46,699 nucleotides of DNA. It comes from Rhodobacter sp. (GTDB lineage Bacteria; Pseudomonadota; Alphaproteobacteria; Rhodobacterales; Rhodobacteraceae). The stretch's first letter is position 1. Every line of letters starts with the position of its first letter. The stretch spans positions 1 through 46,699 of the forward strand of contig JAJEAY010000179.1 in the NCBI GenBank assembly GCA_022824145.1. The letters are read 5' to 3'. The notes under the pieces are model-generated. The model saw only the letters and a list, made by a program, of their open reading frames with translations, had not been told where the DNA came from and ran no database searches. Of the stretch, positions 1 through 9,159 are shown in pieces. Position numbers and translations under genes: made by a program.

Positions 1-81
1 ACCGTTTGCCTGAAGACCACTGACCCGAAAGTGCGCCTGGTGTTCCGGCCCACCGCACCCCAAGTCCATGCGCTTCTGTAA
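1..81 (+). CDS. C-terminal end of an unidentified protein (cut by window start)
   Basis: Reading frame 1 is open from the first base to a TAA at 79-81, giving 26 residues ending in ...VHALL. Most third codon positions are G or C, as in the real genes of this window, which supports coding. The fragment is too short to recognise a family. It could also be a chance open frame. Confidence 0.35.
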   Translation, partial: TVCLKTTDPKVRLVFRPTAPQVHALL

Positions 82-335
82 GTGCCCGACTGCTACATGG
101 AACGGCCCAAGGAAGCTCAGACCAAGGCATTTGGGCGGCAAACGGTATGGAGGGTTCTGAAGCTTGACGCCCGTCCGTTATTGCGTTTCCAAAAGGTATC
201 CGTCGGTGCCACAGACCGCACCTCCGAAGGCGAGGCCCATGGGCGGCGCTCTCTGCCCGATTTACTCAGAGATCTTATCTTACCGGACCCAGACCGCTTA
301 CGATTGGCACACAAGCGGAAATTCCGATCGCGAAA

Positions 336-608
336 TCACACCAGATAGTCCCAAGATTTTTCTTTGCCGCATTTGGGGCAAGGATACATGTCTTTTAACC
401 ATTTAACAATTTCATCTTTGAAAATCAACATAGCCGCACCACCTGTAATAATTGCAATACATAGAGGAAGAGCAAATCCTGTTCCCGCAAAAAGATATGC
501 AACCCATGCCCAACAACCACCACCCACCGCCGCACCACCAATAATTTTAACGAATAAACGAAGGTTTACTTCTTCTTTGTAATTGCAGCCTCTGCACCGA
601 ATTTTCAT
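336..608 (-). CDS. Small membrane protein with N- and C-terminal CxxC pairs
   Basis: I do not recognise this 90-residue protein. It has a CRGC pair at residues 5-8, two hydrophobic stretches (about 22-42 and 44-62) rich in Gly and Ala, and a CPKCG pair near residue 75. The four cysteines could form one zinc ribbon only if both tails lie on the same face of the membrane, which a two-helix hairpin would allow (inference). I chose the ATG at 608 because a purine-rich AGAGGAAAGG lies just upstream; an open frame continues further upstream but has no such site. The gene is clearly richer in A and T than its neighbours, a sign of recent transfer. Function unknown. Confidence 0.6.
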   Translation of the reverse strand: MKIRCRGCNYKEEVNLRLFVKIIGGAAVGGGCWAWVAYLFAGTGFALPLCIAIITGGAAMLIFKDEIVKWLKDMYPCPKCGKEKSWDYLV

Positions 609-1017
609 TGACCTTTCCTCTTTCCACTGCGTCCCAAAACACCGACGATTCGGAACTCCGGAAATGAACTTCCGGCAAAAAAAGGTAAGGCAAGAGCCTT
701 TTTGCAAAATTATTTCGTTTCCAATGGCCGCGGCCCTCGTGCGGCACCGTCAGTTGGCTCCAACACAGGTCTGTATGAGTTTCCAGCTGGAATTGTGGCT
801 TTTGCGCCTTCGACGTGCCAGCGGGACCGAGCTCGGTACAAGCCGTCCACCGAAAAACACCCGGTTTCAGGAAAAACTCCATTTGAACGCAGAGTTTTGC
901 GAGATGCTCGAAAACCTCACCTCCACGGTGCTATGCCGATGTCGGTATCGCACCATGGAGGCAGGGTGATAAATTCACGATTCCGCTCTGGAGCGGCGGT
1001 GCCTCGAGCGAGTGCAG
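609..1017. other. Intergenic stretch, nothing recognised
   Basis: Between the small CxxC protein and the OmpA-like gene both strands carry short open frames that overlap each other and resemble no family I know. No tRNA-like or strong hairpin structure was seen. Confidence 0.5.
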
Positions 1018-1956
1018 TTACTCGGTAGCAACCAGAACGGCTTCTACCCGACGGTTCCGGGCGCGGCCCTCTTCGGTCAGGTTGCTCGCCCGAGGCGCCA
1101 GGAAACCAACACCATCGGACAGGAGCTGGCTGCTGGAAACCCCGTGCCGCTGAACAAGCCGCTCAAGTACCGCGGCGGCGCGCATCCGGGATAGATCAAT
1201 GTTGGAGTCCAATGCCCCGACTGCGTCTGTATGGCCGACGAGCAACACCGTTCTGCCGGGCCGCGCGTTCAGATAGGATGCAAGACCTGCCAGCGATGCG
1301 AATGTCTCGTCTCCAAGCTGGGATGAACCGGTTCTGAACGCAAGATCGTCAAGCGATACATGCCCGGTCGGTTCCAGCGTCTCTCCCATCTCCCCCACAT
1401 CCGCTGCCGGCATCGCAGACGGATGAGGCGTTTCCGCTGACAGAACGCTTGCAACCTTCCCGTTCGCGCTGATCTGGGACAGAAGCACATAGCCGGCGTT
1501 GGCGGTGCGGCTCACGATCATGCTGATGTACTCGTCATCGTTGCCGTTGGCTGGCCGTTTCGCCGAATAGTACCTGTAATCGCCGAGATTCACATGCATG
1601 TCCGGCTCAGGCAGGACATCGATCTGGAAACGGAAGTCAAATCCTCCGCAGGCCATTGTCTCGCACTCGAACAGTGTCTCGAAGCCTGAATCCATGAACT
1701 GCTGCCGCAACGGCGCAAGAAGCTGCACGGTTGTGATCTCGCCCACCACTCTCCAGCTCTGACGATGCAGCGTGCCCTCGGCGGTTATACCCTCCGCAGG
1801 CCTGTCGATGTACGGCCCTGTCGCAATAAAATGGCTGGCGCCGACGGCGTTCTGCTCCGCCAGGGATTCCGCCAGCCAGGGTAGTTCCAGAACAGTGGCA
1901 TGCGCTGCGGCAGCTGCGAAGAGCGGGACAAGTGTCGTTGCGGCGCGCAGGATCAT
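1018..1956 (-). CDS. OmpA-family outer-membrane / peptidoglycan-binding protein
   Basis: This is a 312-residue secreted protein. A signal peptide covers about residues 1-20 (Leu/Ala core ending AHA). Residues 25-180 are an unassigned N-terminal domain that looks like the DUF4892-type region of some OmpA-like proteins. Residues 200-312 are an OmpA C-terminal domain: it has the LVGHTDAVG motif, then LSRMRAAAV and a final RNRRVE, the residues that contact diaminopimelate in the family. It probably anchors the outer membrane to the wall or acts as a periplasmic sensor. It is the last gene of a minus-strand operon, and its ATG overlaps the stop of the AhpD-like gene by four bases. Confidence 0.85.
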   Translation of the reverse strand: MILRAATTLVPLFAAAAAHATVLELPWLAESLAEQNAVGASHFIATGPYIDRPAEGITAEGTLHRQSWRVVGEITTVQLLAPLRQQFMDSGFETLFECETMACGGFDFRFQIDVLPEPDMHVNLGDYRYYSAKRPANGNDDEYISMIVSRTANAGYVLLSQISANGKVASVLSAETPHPSAMPAADVGEMGETLEPTGHVSLDDLAFRTGSSQLGDETFASLAGLASYLNARPGRTVLLVGHTDAVGALDSNIDLSRMRAAAVLERLVQRHGVSSSQLLSDGVGFLAPRASNLTEEGRARNRRVEAVLVATE

Positions 1957-2528
1957 CGCGCGGCGGCGTGGTACGCCTCGTTGGGCTGCATGTCGATGGC
2001 CGACGCAACTCGGTTGGTCATATTGAAGAACCCGGCGACTCCTGCGATGTCGAAAATGTCGCGATCGGAAAATCCGACGTCCCGCAGCGCCCGCCGGTCA
2101 GGTTCTTCCACTTCGGAGCTTGCCTTGGTGAGTTTCGCGGCAAAATCCAGCATCGCGCGCTGTCGGGCATCCAGGCGTGCCGCCCGATAGTCCATCACCA
2201 TCGCCTCTCCCAGCACAGGATCCCCGGAAATCTCCCTTACGGCGGCGCCATGGGCGACCTGGCAGTACCAGCAGCGGTTGATCGAACTCACAACGACGGC
2301 GATCATTTCCCGTTCAAGCTTCGACAGGCCGCTATCGCCAAGCATCAAGTCGTTATACACAGTCGTGAACGCGTTGAGCTTCCCGATGTCGAACGCATAG
2401 GCCTTCAGGACGTTCGGAACCAGTCCGAGCTTTTCCTGGCAGAGATCGAAATACTTCTGCGTCACCTCTGGCAACGGTTCGACCATTGGCAGGTCAAGCG
2501 CAGTTATCCGCGTGGATTCTTCAGGCAT
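1953..2528 (-). CDS. AhpD-like peroxidase-related protein (carboxymuconolactone decarboxylase fold)
   Basis: This 191-residue protein carries the AhpD redox centre CWYCQVAHG, with Cys86, Cys89 and His93 in the CxxCxxxH arrangement that passes protons and electrons during peroxide reduction. Length and flanking sequence fit the 'peroxidase-related enzyme' branch rather than true AhpD partners of AhpC; no ahpC lies next to it, so the electron donor is unknown. It is cytoplasmic, with no signal peptide. It sits between the GNAT gene (24 bases away) and the OmpA-like gene (four-base overlap), which suggests one transcript. Confidence 0.85.
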   Translation of the reverse strand: MPEESTRITALDLPMVEPLPEVTQKYFDLCQEKLGLVPNVLKAYAFDIGKLNAFTTVYNDLMLGDSGLSKLEREMIAVVVSSINRCWYCQVAHGAAVREISGDPVLGEAMVMDYRAARLDARQRAMLDFAAKLTKASSEVEEPDRRALRDVGFSDRDIFDIAGVAGFFNMTNRVASAIDMQPNEAYHAAAR

Positions 2529-2552
2529 ATCCGCTCCGGCAGATGGACATCC

Positions 2553-3272
2553 TCATTCGGTTCTGTAGTGGTATCCTGACAGAATCTTCATGCCATTGGA
2601 AGCGTAGAGAGCGCTTCCGGTCTTGTTTGCGCGGGTTGCCGCCAAAGCCAGATGGGACGCCCCCCTTTTCGCAGCCCATCGCGCGGCCGCCCGCAGAATG
2701 TTGGAACCAACCCCACGGCGTCGAAGAGTGTTCGACACAAATATTGCATGAACAATGACCAGCCTTTCATGAACGGCAGCAAAGGCTACTCCTGCCGGCC
2801 GGTCTCCGCTTCGCGCCAGCAGGGCAGTCTTTGGATTTCCAACGCGCTTCATGACCGCGAGACGTTCCGGCCCGACCTCTGCCGATGTCCAGAGTTCAGC
2901 CATGATTTCGAGCGGAGGATAGATGTGGAACACAGACGCACGCGGCAATGGCACCGCCGCCAGAGGCGCCGTTTCGGCCATGTGGACCGCAACCGGGTCC
3001 TTGATCCGGTAACCGCGGCGCGCCAGCATCGCGTCAAGCCGGTCCTCGCCCGGCCTGATCATGAAAATGCGGCTTTGGCCCAGTTGTGACATCGCATTTT
3101 CGGCGACTTCGATGTCGGAGTCATCAACCGGCGCCTCGGCAGTTGTTGAGGTCACACGCTGGCCGCCACCGTCGCCGTCGCGGATCCTCCAGGGTCCGAT
3201 CCGCCTCATTCCCGCAGGACGCCAGGTCGCTTCCAGTGCCGCGAACAGTTCCTCAATGGAAGGCTCTGTCAT
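2553..3272 (-). CDS. GNAT-family N-acetyltransferase
   Basis: This 239-residue protein has a C-terminal GNAT domain. The acetyl-CoA pyrophosphate-binding loop RRRGVGSNIL lies near residue 185, followed by the helix ARWAAKRG, the beta-5 segment LALAA and the typical closing ALYASNGM. The first 100 residues are divergent and probably form a degenerate GNAT half, as in two-domain family members. The substrate cannot be told from sequence. Its ATG overlaps the stop of the upstream CinA-like gene by four bases, so the two are translationally coupled. Confidence 0.82.
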   Translation of the reverse strand: MTEPSIEELFAALEATWRPAGMRRIGPWRIRDGDGGGQRVTSTTAEAPVDDSDIEVAENAMSQLGQSRIFMIRPGEDRLDAMLARRGYRIKDPVAVHMAETAPLAAVPLPRASVFHIYPPLEIMAELWTSAEVGPERLAVMKRVGNPKTALLARSGDRPAGVAFAAVHERLVIVHAIFVSNTLRRRGVGSNILRAAARWAAKRGASHLALAATRANKTGSALYASNGMKILSGYHYRTE

Positions 3273-4000
3273 TCCGTCGCGTTGGGAAATGCCGCATGCA
3301 GGTCACTGACCGCCGAACCCAACAGATCGCGATCAGTTCCGCGCACCACAAGATTTACGCCGAATCGGCCATGCAGCAGGAACGGATACGACCCGATCGA
3401 CAGTTCCGGATAGACTTCTGCGATTCGTCCAAGCGGCCCTGCGATCTCGCCTTCCGGAAGGCCGACCCGTACTGTCTCGCTAAGCATGGGCGCACCTCCG
3501 GCCAGTGTCGACAGCACGCTTGCCACCATGGCTTCGAATATTGACGGAACTCCCGCCAGGACGTGCACGTTGCCCAGAGTGAACCCCGGCGCGGCCGAGA
3601 CAGGATTTTCAATCAGAACCGCTTCGTCAGGCACCCGTGCCATGCGGAGGCGAGATGCGTTCATTTCGATGCCCAGCCGTCGGCAATGCGCCTCCAGAAC
3701 AGCCCTCGCGTCTTCCCGAACGTCGATTGGAAGCCCAAATGCCGCGGCAATGGAGTCGGCCGTTATGTCATCATGTGTGGGGCCGATGCCTCCGCTGGTG
3801 AACACTTGGTCATAGGCCTCCCTGAGCGCATTCACGGCACTCATGATCGCGTTCTGGTCGTCGCCAACGATACGGACCTCTTTCAGGTCGAATCCTGACT
3901 TCGTCAGCTCGCCCGCCAGATGGAACATGTTGGAGTCGCGCGTGCGGCCGGACAGCAACTCGTCACCGATTACGATCATTGCCGCAGTGGGGTTGGGCAT
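3269..4000 (-). CDS. CinA N-terminal-like molybdopterin-binding domain protein
   Basis: This 243-residue protein consists of the MoaB/Mog-like domain found at the N-terminus of CinA. It has GDELLSGRTRDSN near residues 9-21, GGIGPTHDD near 69-77 and a GVP motif near 150. It lacks the C-terminal deamidase domain of full CinA, as in the short alphaproteobacterial form whose role is uncertain (damage-inducible or nucleotide-pool repair has been proposed for the family). I chose the ATG at 4000: GGGAG sits six bases upstream, whereas it abuts the ATG at 4006, and the family begins just before MIVIGDE. It is the first gene of the minus-strand operon and diverges from ridA-like. Confidence 0.85.
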   Translation of the reverse strand: MPNPTAAMIVIGDELLSGRTRDSNMFHLAGELTKSGFDLKEVRIVGDDQNAIMSAVNALREAYDQVFTSGGIGPTHDDITADSIAAAFGLPIDVREDARAVLEAHCRRLGIEMNASRLRMARVPDEAVLIENPVSAAPGFTLGNVHVLAGVPSIFEAMVASVLSTLAGGAPMLSETVRVGLPEGEIAGPLGRIAEVYPELSIGSYPFLLHGRFGVNLVVRGTDRDLLGSAVSDLHAAFPNATE

Positions 4001-4146
4001 CGTCATCTCCCAAAGTCCGCAAACCGACGCGGGCCTTCGATAGACCCTAACCGGCCACGCATCGATGCGCCAGCCGCGATCTTTGCGGTTTTCGGCGATC
4101 CCGGTACGATGTATCATCCGTGCTGCAGATACAGGGAGTTCATCCA

Positions 4147-4611
4147 ATGAGCGGAACCATTGAGGCACGGCTGGCAGAAATTGGCGTCACACTTCCGGAC
4201 GCACCGGCTCCCGCAGCGAATTACGTCCCAACGGTGAGGGTTGGCGACACGCTTTATGTCTCGGGGCAGATCAGCCAAGACGCGACCGGGCTGATAACCG
4301 GCAAAGTCGGCGTCGATCTAAGCGTCGCGGAAGGCGCAGCCGCAGCGCGCACGTGTGGATTGGGCCTGCTCGCGCAGGTCAAATCCGCCTGCGACGGCGA
4401 CCTCGACCGCCTGCAGCGTGTGGTTAAACTGACCGGCTTTGTAAATTCCACGCCTCACTTCACCGACCAGCCAAAGGTGATAAACGGCTGCAGCGACTTT
4501 CTCGTCGAAGCGTTGGGCGAAGCGGGCCGTCACGCGCGTTCGGCGGTTTCAGCGGCGGCGCTTCCACTTAACGTCGCGGTGGAAATCGAGGGCGTGTTCC
4601 AGATTCGATGA
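4147..4611 (+). CDS. RidA (YjgF/YER057c/UK114) family enamine/imine deaminase-like protein
   Basis: This 154-residue protein is of the longer RidA subfamily. RidA proteins hydrolyse reactive enamine/imine intermediates such as 2-aminoacrylate to ketoacids and ammonia, protecting PLP enzymes. Visible features are the N-terminal YVPTVRVGDTLYVSGQ and the C-terminal block ARSAVSAAALPLNVAVEIE, whose Arg is the carboxylate-binding residue. The ATG at 4147 has GGGAG upstream. It overlaps the next gene by ATGA, so it leads a four-gene plus-strand operon. Confidence 0.88.
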   Translation: MSGTIEARLAEIGVTLPDAPAPAANYVPTVRVGDTLYVSGQISQDATGLITGKVGVDLSVAEGAAAARTCGLGLLAQVKSACDGDLDRLQRVVKLTGFVNSTPHFTDQPKVINGCSDFLVEALGEAGRHARSAVSAAALPLNVAVEIEGVFQIR

Positions 4612-5378
4612 CTCCGCTTCCGACGGAGTTCCTGACACGTCCGCTGACCCATAGAGGCTATCACGATCGATCGGTCGGCGTTCCCGAAAACTCCAAGGCT
4701 GCATTTGAAGCGGCGGTCACCGCAGGTTATGGAATCGAGCTTGACGTCCAGCTCTCCGCCGACGGCGAGGCGATGGTATTCCATGACTTCAGCCTGGAAC
4801 GTCTCACATCCGAATCGGGACCGGTTCGGCTGCGCCGTCGATCCGAACTGGAGGCCGTCGAGATCAGCGGGAGCGGGGAAGCCATTCCCGCGCTGGACGA
4901 CGTTCTTGATCTGGTTGCTGGGCGCGCGCCCGTGCTTGTTGAGATCAAGAAACATTTGATCGCCGATACAGGCGGCGGGGACTCACTGGAGCGCGCGGTC
5001 GCACGCGCAGCGAAATTCTGCGATGGGCCTGTTGCGGTCATGTCGTTCTGTCCAAACTCAATCGACGCGTTCGCCACCGCTGCGCCAAGTGTTCCACGTG
5101 GACTGACGACCTGCCCGTTCCGACCACAGGACTGGCCAGGCCTGCCCGATGTGATGTTGGCCAGCCTGAGTGACGTGTCGGACTACGAACGGCTCGGAGT
5201 TACTTTCATAAGCCATCTGGTGTCCGATCTACGACGACCGCGGGTTGCCGAACTCAAGGCATCCGGCGCCCATGTCCTATGCTGGACCGTGCGCAGTGAA
5301 GAGCAGGAAGCGGAAGCGCGCAGGATCGCCCACAACATCACTTTCGAAGGCTACCCCGCCGGGAAATCCGCGTCTTGA
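4608..5378 (+). CDS. Glycerophosphodiester phosphodiesterase
   Basis: This 256-residue enzyme of the GDPD TIM-barrel family hydrolyses glycerophosphodiesters to glycerol-3-phosphate and an alcohol. The motif THRG (about residues 15-18) followed by PENSKAAF, then IELDVQLSADG and VFHD, supplies the catalytic histidines and the metal-binding Glu/Asp. There is no signal peptide, so it should act in the cytoplasm on recycled phospholipid head groups. It starts inside the stop of the RidA-like gene (four-base overlap). Confidence 0.88.
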   Translation: MTPLPTEFLTRPLTHRGYHDRSVGVPENSKAAFEAAVTAGYGIELDVQLSADGEAMVFHDFSLERLTSESGPVRLRRRSELEAVEISGSGEAIPALDDVLDLVAGRAPVLVEIKKHLIADTGGGDSLERAVARAAKFCDGPVAVMSFCPNSIDAFATAAPSVPRGLTTCPFRPQDWPGLPDVMLASLSDVSDYERLGVTFISHLVSDLRRPRVAELKASGAHVLCWTVRSEEQEAEARRIAHNITFEGYPAGKSAS

Positions 5379-5411
5379 CGCGCGCAAACGACCGGCCAGC
5401 AGGAACAGTCA

Positions 5412-6602
5412 ATGTCCGAACCTGTCATTGAAATCGATGTTCTCAGCGGCATTGGCGAGATCGCGCCGGAGGATTGGGATGCCTGCGCCTGCCCTGAGGC
5501 AACGGCAGGCGATCGCCCGATTGACCCGTTCACCACATGGCGTTTCCTGAACTCGCTGGAAGTGTCGGGTTCGGTCGGGCCGGGCACCGGCTGGGTGCCC
5601 CGGCACCTTGCGGCCCGGATGGATGGCAAGATCATCGCGGTTGCGCCGCTATATGCAAAGGGACACAGCCAAGGCGAATACGTCTTCGATCATGGCTGGG
5701 CTCATGCCTACGAACGGGCAGGACGAAGCTATTACCCGAAACTCCAGATCGCTGTCCCGTTCACGCCAGCGACGGGCCGCCGGCTGCTGACACTTCCGGG
5801 ATTCGAGGAAACCGGAAGAACGGCACTGCTGCAGGGCGCTGTGCGTCTGACAGCGGCGCACCGGCTTTCGTCGCTGCATGTCACGTTCTGTACCGAGACA
5901 GAGGCAAGGGCTGCCGAACAGCTGGGATTGATGCACAGGCTAAGCGAACAGTTTCACTGGGAGAACCGAGGCTACGGGGACTTTACGGCGTTCCTTGCGG
6001 ATCTGAGTTCACGCAAGCGGAAGAACATCCGCAGGGAACGTGCTGCAGTACAGAAGTTCGGGGGCACGATCCACGAACTGACGGGCGACATGATCGAATC
6101 CAGTCATTGGGACGCATTTTGGCAGTTCTACCAGGATACCGGTGAGCGCAAATGGGGGATGCCATACCTGACAAGAGCGTTTTTTGAAGAGGCACACGCC
6201 AGTCTTCGCCACGACATCCTGCTTGTTCTGGCCGAACGCGGCGGCCGTTATGTAGCGGGAGCGCTCAACTTCATCGGACGCGATGCATTGTACGGCCGCT
6301 ACTGGGGCTGTGTCGAGGACCATCCCTTCCTGCATTTCGAGCTTTGCTACTACCGCGCCATCGATTATGCGATCCGCAACGGGCTTTCACAGGTCGAAGC
6401 GGGTGCACAGGGTCCGCATAAACTGGCCCGCGGCTATTTGCCTGTCGCCTGCCACTCGCTTCACTGGTTTGCGGAACCGGCAATGCGCAACGCGGTAAAC
6501 CGCTATCTGGACGGCGAGCGCCAGGCTGTCGGCGAGGAGATCGCGTTGTTGACCGAATACGGACCGTTCAGAAACGCTGGAGACGGGACTCATGAGCGAT
6601 AG
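5412..6602 (+). CDS. COG3146 / DUF482 GNAT-like protein (peptidogalycan-type acyltransferase)
   Basis: This 396-residue protein matches the COG3146 family: a GNAT-like fold related to FemAB-type aminoacyl transferases, with unproven function. Signs are the [15 protein letters not shown] block near residue 203, the [11 protein letters not shown] segment and the late motif [12 protein letters not shown] near residue 337, all hallmark stretches of the family. The ATG at 5412 follows AGGAACA. It lies 33 bases after the GDPD gene and its 3' end overlaps phhB by 11 bases, so it belongs to the same operon. No membrane segment or signal peptide is visible. Confidence 0.85.
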   Translation: MSEPVIEIDVLSGIGEIAPEDWDACACPEATAGDRPIDPFTTWRFLNSLEVSGSVGPGTGWVPRHLAARMDGKIIAVAPLYAKGHSQGEYVFDHGWAHAYERAGRSYYPKLQIAVPFTPATGRRLLTLPGFEETGRTALLQGAVRLTAAHRLSSLHVTFCTETEARAAEQLGLMHRLSEQFHWENRGYGDFTAFLADLSSRKRKNIRRERAAVQKFGGTIHELTGDMIESSHWDAFWQFYQDTGERKWGMPYLTRAFFEEAHASLRHDILLVLAERGGRYVAGALNFIGRDALYGRYWGCVEDHPFLHFELCYYRAIDYAIRNGLSQVEAGAQGPHKLARGYLPVACHSLHWFAEPAMRNAVNRYLDGERQAVGEEIALLTEYGPFRNAGDGTHER

Positions 6603-6888
6603 ACTTACGGATACGCAGCGAACCGAGGGCCTGGAGCCGCTGCTTCATTCCGGCTGGAACATGGTCGAAGGCCGGGATGCGATTCGGAAGACCTTCGGCT
6701 TCCGCAGCTTTGTTGAGGCATTCGGGTGGATGACCCGATGCGCGCTGTGGGCGGAAAAGTGGAATCACCATCCAGAGTGGTTCAATGTCTACGGCAGAGT
6801 TGACGTAACGCTCTCCACCCATGACGCGGACGGTCTGACCGAACGCGACCTCAGGCTTGCCAGAAAGATGGATTCTCTGGCGGAATAG
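6592..6888 (+). CDS. phhB: 4a-hydroxytetrahydrobiopterin dehydratase (pterin-4a-carbinolamine dehydratase)
   Basis: This 98-residue protein has the family length. It dehydrates 4a-hydroxytetrahydrobiopterin to quinonoid dihydrobiopterin, recycling the cofactor of aromatic amino acid hydroxylases. The active-site motif KWNHHPEW (about residues 57-64) has the paired histidines, followed by [12 protein letters not shown]. No phenylalanine hydroxylase gene is in the window, so it may serve a moonlighting or molybdopterin-related role as suggested for some bacteria. Its start overlaps the end of the COG3146 gene by 11 bases. Confidence 0.92.
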   Translation: MSDRLTDTQRTEGLEPLLHSGWNMVEGRDAIRKTFGFRSFVEAFGWMTRCALWAEKWNHHPEWFNVYGRVDVTLSTHDADGLTERDLRLARKMDSLAE

Positions 6889-6923
6889 GCCCGCGCGGGG
6901 TTCATTTACAGCGAGGTCACGAC

Positions 6924-6935
6924 GGGCGCTCGCCC
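6924..6935. terminator. Short GC-rich palindrome between convergent genes
   Basis: A 12-base self-complementary GC-rich sequence lies between the stops of phhB and the peroxiredoxin gene and is followed on the plus strand by TTCCT. It could weakly terminate both transcripts, but the stem is short and there is no T run. Confidence 0.25.
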
Positions 6936-6939
6936 TTCC

Positions 6940-7440
6940 TCATACCAGCGCTTTGATTGCCTCCAGCATGGTCTCTCCCGCTGTCGTTTCGCAGACGCCG
7001 CTGTCCTTCTCGACATGCAGCACCTTCACCACGCCATCATCGGCGAAGAGCGCATGCCGCACCGCACGGTCATGGAGGCCGGCTTGGGGCACCGAGAACG
7101 CGAATCCTGCGGCTTTGGTGTATTCCGACGATGGGTCTGAGAGCATAGTGATACCGGCGACCGTGGCACCGGTCGCCTCGCCCCATGCCTCCATTACAAA
7201 GGGGTCGTTGACCGAAACACAGATCACTTCATCTACTCCTTCGTCGGCCAGCTGGTTTCGGGTGCGTACAAAACTCGGCACATGTGCCGAAGTGCAGGTG
7301 CCGGTAAAGGCGCCTGGCACGGCGAACAGCACCACTTTTCGGCCAGCCAGCCGATCGGCCAGATCTACTGTCTCGAATCCATCTTCCTTTTTCTGCAGAA
7401 GACTCACGCCGGGAATCCGTTCGCCCACCGTCAATGCCAT
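6940..7440 (-). CDS. Peroxiredoxin, Prx5 / AhpC-TSA (atypical 2-Cys) type
   Basis: This 166-residue thiol peroxidase reduces hydrogen peroxide and alkyl peroxides. The peroxidatic Cys49 lies in VPGAFTGTCTSAHVPSF, the Prx5-specific form of the PxxxTxxC site. The family motif VNDPFVMEAW follows near residue 99. A further Cys late in the protein (about residue 154, in SGVCETT) could be the resolving cysteine; reduction would then be by glutaredoxin or thioredoxin. It stands alone on the minus strand, converging on phhB and diverging from the ferredoxin reductase gene. Confidence 0.92.
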   Translation of the reverse strand: MALTVGERIPGVSLLQKKEDGFETVDLADRLAGRKVVLFAVPGAFTGTCTSAHVPSFVRTRNQLADEGVDEVICVSVNDPFVMEAWGEATGATVAGITMLSDPSSEYTKAAGFAFSVPQAGLHDRAVRHALFADDGVVKVLHVEKDSGVCETTAGETMLEAIKALV

Positions 7441-7525
7441 GTCAGCCCCTTTTCGCCAGTTGCGTTCCGTTCAGTCCACGATATAGGGGAGACTTCGGTG
7501 GAGAACCAGTGCGGGAACCGAAAAG

Positions 7526-8731
7526 GTGCGCGATATTGTTGTCATTGGCGCCGGGCAAGCCGGGGCATCACTTGTGGCCCGGCTGCGCAGCCTTGGTCAC
7601 GACGGCAGCATAACGCTGATCGGCGAGGAGCCGGTCGCGCCTTACCAGCGCCCGCCACTTTCCAAGAAGTATCTTCTGGGCGAGATGGCGCTGGAGCGGC
7701 TCTACCTTAGACCCGAAAGCTTCTATTCCGAGAATGGGATAGAGCTTCTGACGTCCTGCACCGCCGTTTCCATTGACCGCGCCCGCAGGCAGGTTTCCAT
7801 AGGTGACCGGACAGTCTCCTATGACGGGCTTGCGCTTTGCACGGGCGCCGTGCCGCGCGCGTTGCCTGCTTCGATCGGCGGATTGCTGGCCGGCGTGCAT
7901 ACGGTCCGCGCACTCGCCGATGTCGACGCGATGGCTCCTGCGTTCATCAAGGACGCCCGGGCGCTGATTGTAGGAGGAGGATATATCGGGCTTGAAGCCG
8001 CTGCGGTTGCGGCGTCCAGAGGCATGAAAGTCACCTTGATCGAGGCGGCGGAACGCATTCTGCAGAGGGTCGCGGCGCCGGAGACTTCTGACTATTTCCG
8101 TGCGCTGCACTCACGCCATGGCGTCGACATCCGTGAACGCGTGTCGCTCCGGTGCCTGACCGGAGGGGAATGCTTGACAGGCGCAGTGCTTTCCGACGGC
8201 ACCGAGCTGGCTCTCGATGTCGCTATCGTTGGCATCGGAATCACCCCGGCGACGGAGCTGGCGGAAGCGGCAGGCCTGGAGATCGAGAACGGAATCAGGA
8301 CGGATATTCGGGGCCGCACGTCGGATCCGTCGATCTGGGCCGCAGGTGACTGCGCGTCGTTTCCCTACCGGGACGGGAGGATTCGTCTGGAAAGCGTTCA
8401 GAACGCAATTGACCAAGGAGAATGCGTGGCTGCCAACATGCTTGGCGGCGCACAGGACTATGTTCCCCATCCTTGGTTCTGGTCGGACCAGTACGACTGC
8501 AAGCTGCAGATCGCAGGGCTTGGCACTGGTTACAACCGGCTGATTACCAGGGGAAACGGAGACAGGGTTTCTTTCTGGTACTTTGCGGGCGACACTCTTC
8601 TTGCGGTTGATTCCATGAATGACGCCCGGGCCTACATGATAGGAAAGCGGTTGCTGGAAATGGGAAAGTCCCCTGATCCGACGGTGATCGCGGATGCGAA
8701 CGCGGATCTGAAGCCGTTGCTGCGCGCATAG
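7526..8731 (+). CDS. FAD-dependent ferredoxin/rubredoxin reductase (rhodocoxin-reductase type)
   Basis: This 401-residue flavoprotein transfers electrons from NAD(P)H to a [2Fe-2S] ferredoxin. It has the FAD dinucleotide fold VIGAGQAGAS at residues 6-15, PYQRPPLSKKYL near 38, the NADH fold VGGGYIGLEAA near 147 and the second FAD motif WAAGDCASF near 271. The C-terminal reductase domain includes PWFWSDQYD. The start is GTG at 7526, chosen because the FAD fold begins four codons later. No ferredoxin or P450 partner is adjacent, so the electron acceptor lies elsewhere. Confidence 0.9.
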   Translation: MRDIVVIGAGQAGASLVARLRSLGHDGSITLIGEEPVAPYQRPPLSKKYLLGEMALERLYLRPESFYSENGIELLTSCTAVSIDRARRQVSIGDRTVSYDGLALCTGAVPRALPASIGGLLAGVHTVRALADVDAMAPAFIKDARALIVGGGYIGLEAAAVAASRGMKVTLIEAAERILQRVAAPETSDYFRALHSRHGVDIRERVSLRCLTGGECLTGAVLSDGTELALDVAIVGIGITPATELAEAAGLEIENGIRTDIRGRTSDPSIWAAGDCASFPYRDGRIRLESVQNAIDQGECVAANMLGGAQDYVPHPWFWSDQYDCKLQIAGLGTGYNRLITRGNGDRVSFWYFAGDTLLAVDSMNDARAYMIGKRLLEMGKSPDPTVIADANADLKPLLRA

Positions 8732-9159
8732 GGTCCGTGCCAGGCGGGGTGCTGGAATTTCCGCTCGGGCACGTAGCAATGGATCTGTCGCGCCGACGAG
8801 GGGCGGCGCCATAAAAGGCTGGCATCGGCCAACCCACGCCCGTCCACGCGCTCTTCAGATTCCGGTTGCCGGAAAGAATCAGGCATCCGAACTTTGATGC
8901 GGAAGGGTGTGGATTTCTTTGACGGATCCCGAACGGCGGAGAACAGCATTTTGCTCCAAAGACCGTCATCTGGAATGTGCTGAGGTGTCATATGCTGCGT
9001 TCGATGCCATCCGCTGCAATGGCTACGTGAATTTTCAGGAGATTGCGTTCATTCCGCACATGCAGTAACGGACCCGGAATTGCCTGAACAGGGCTACGGC
9101 AGCTGTAGCCGGAGCACTGGAATTCGGGCCAGTAAACATAGTCCGATCCCGGAGGCAGC
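8732..9159. other. Intergenic stretch with a hairpin upstream of the glycosyltransferases
   Basis: No recognisable gene is present on either strand. At 9092-9110 a 6-bp perfect stem (GGCTAC/GTAGCC) closes a 7-base loop about 50 bases before the GTG of the first glycosyltransferase. It may be a leader hairpin or a terminator from upstream. Confidence 0.4.
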
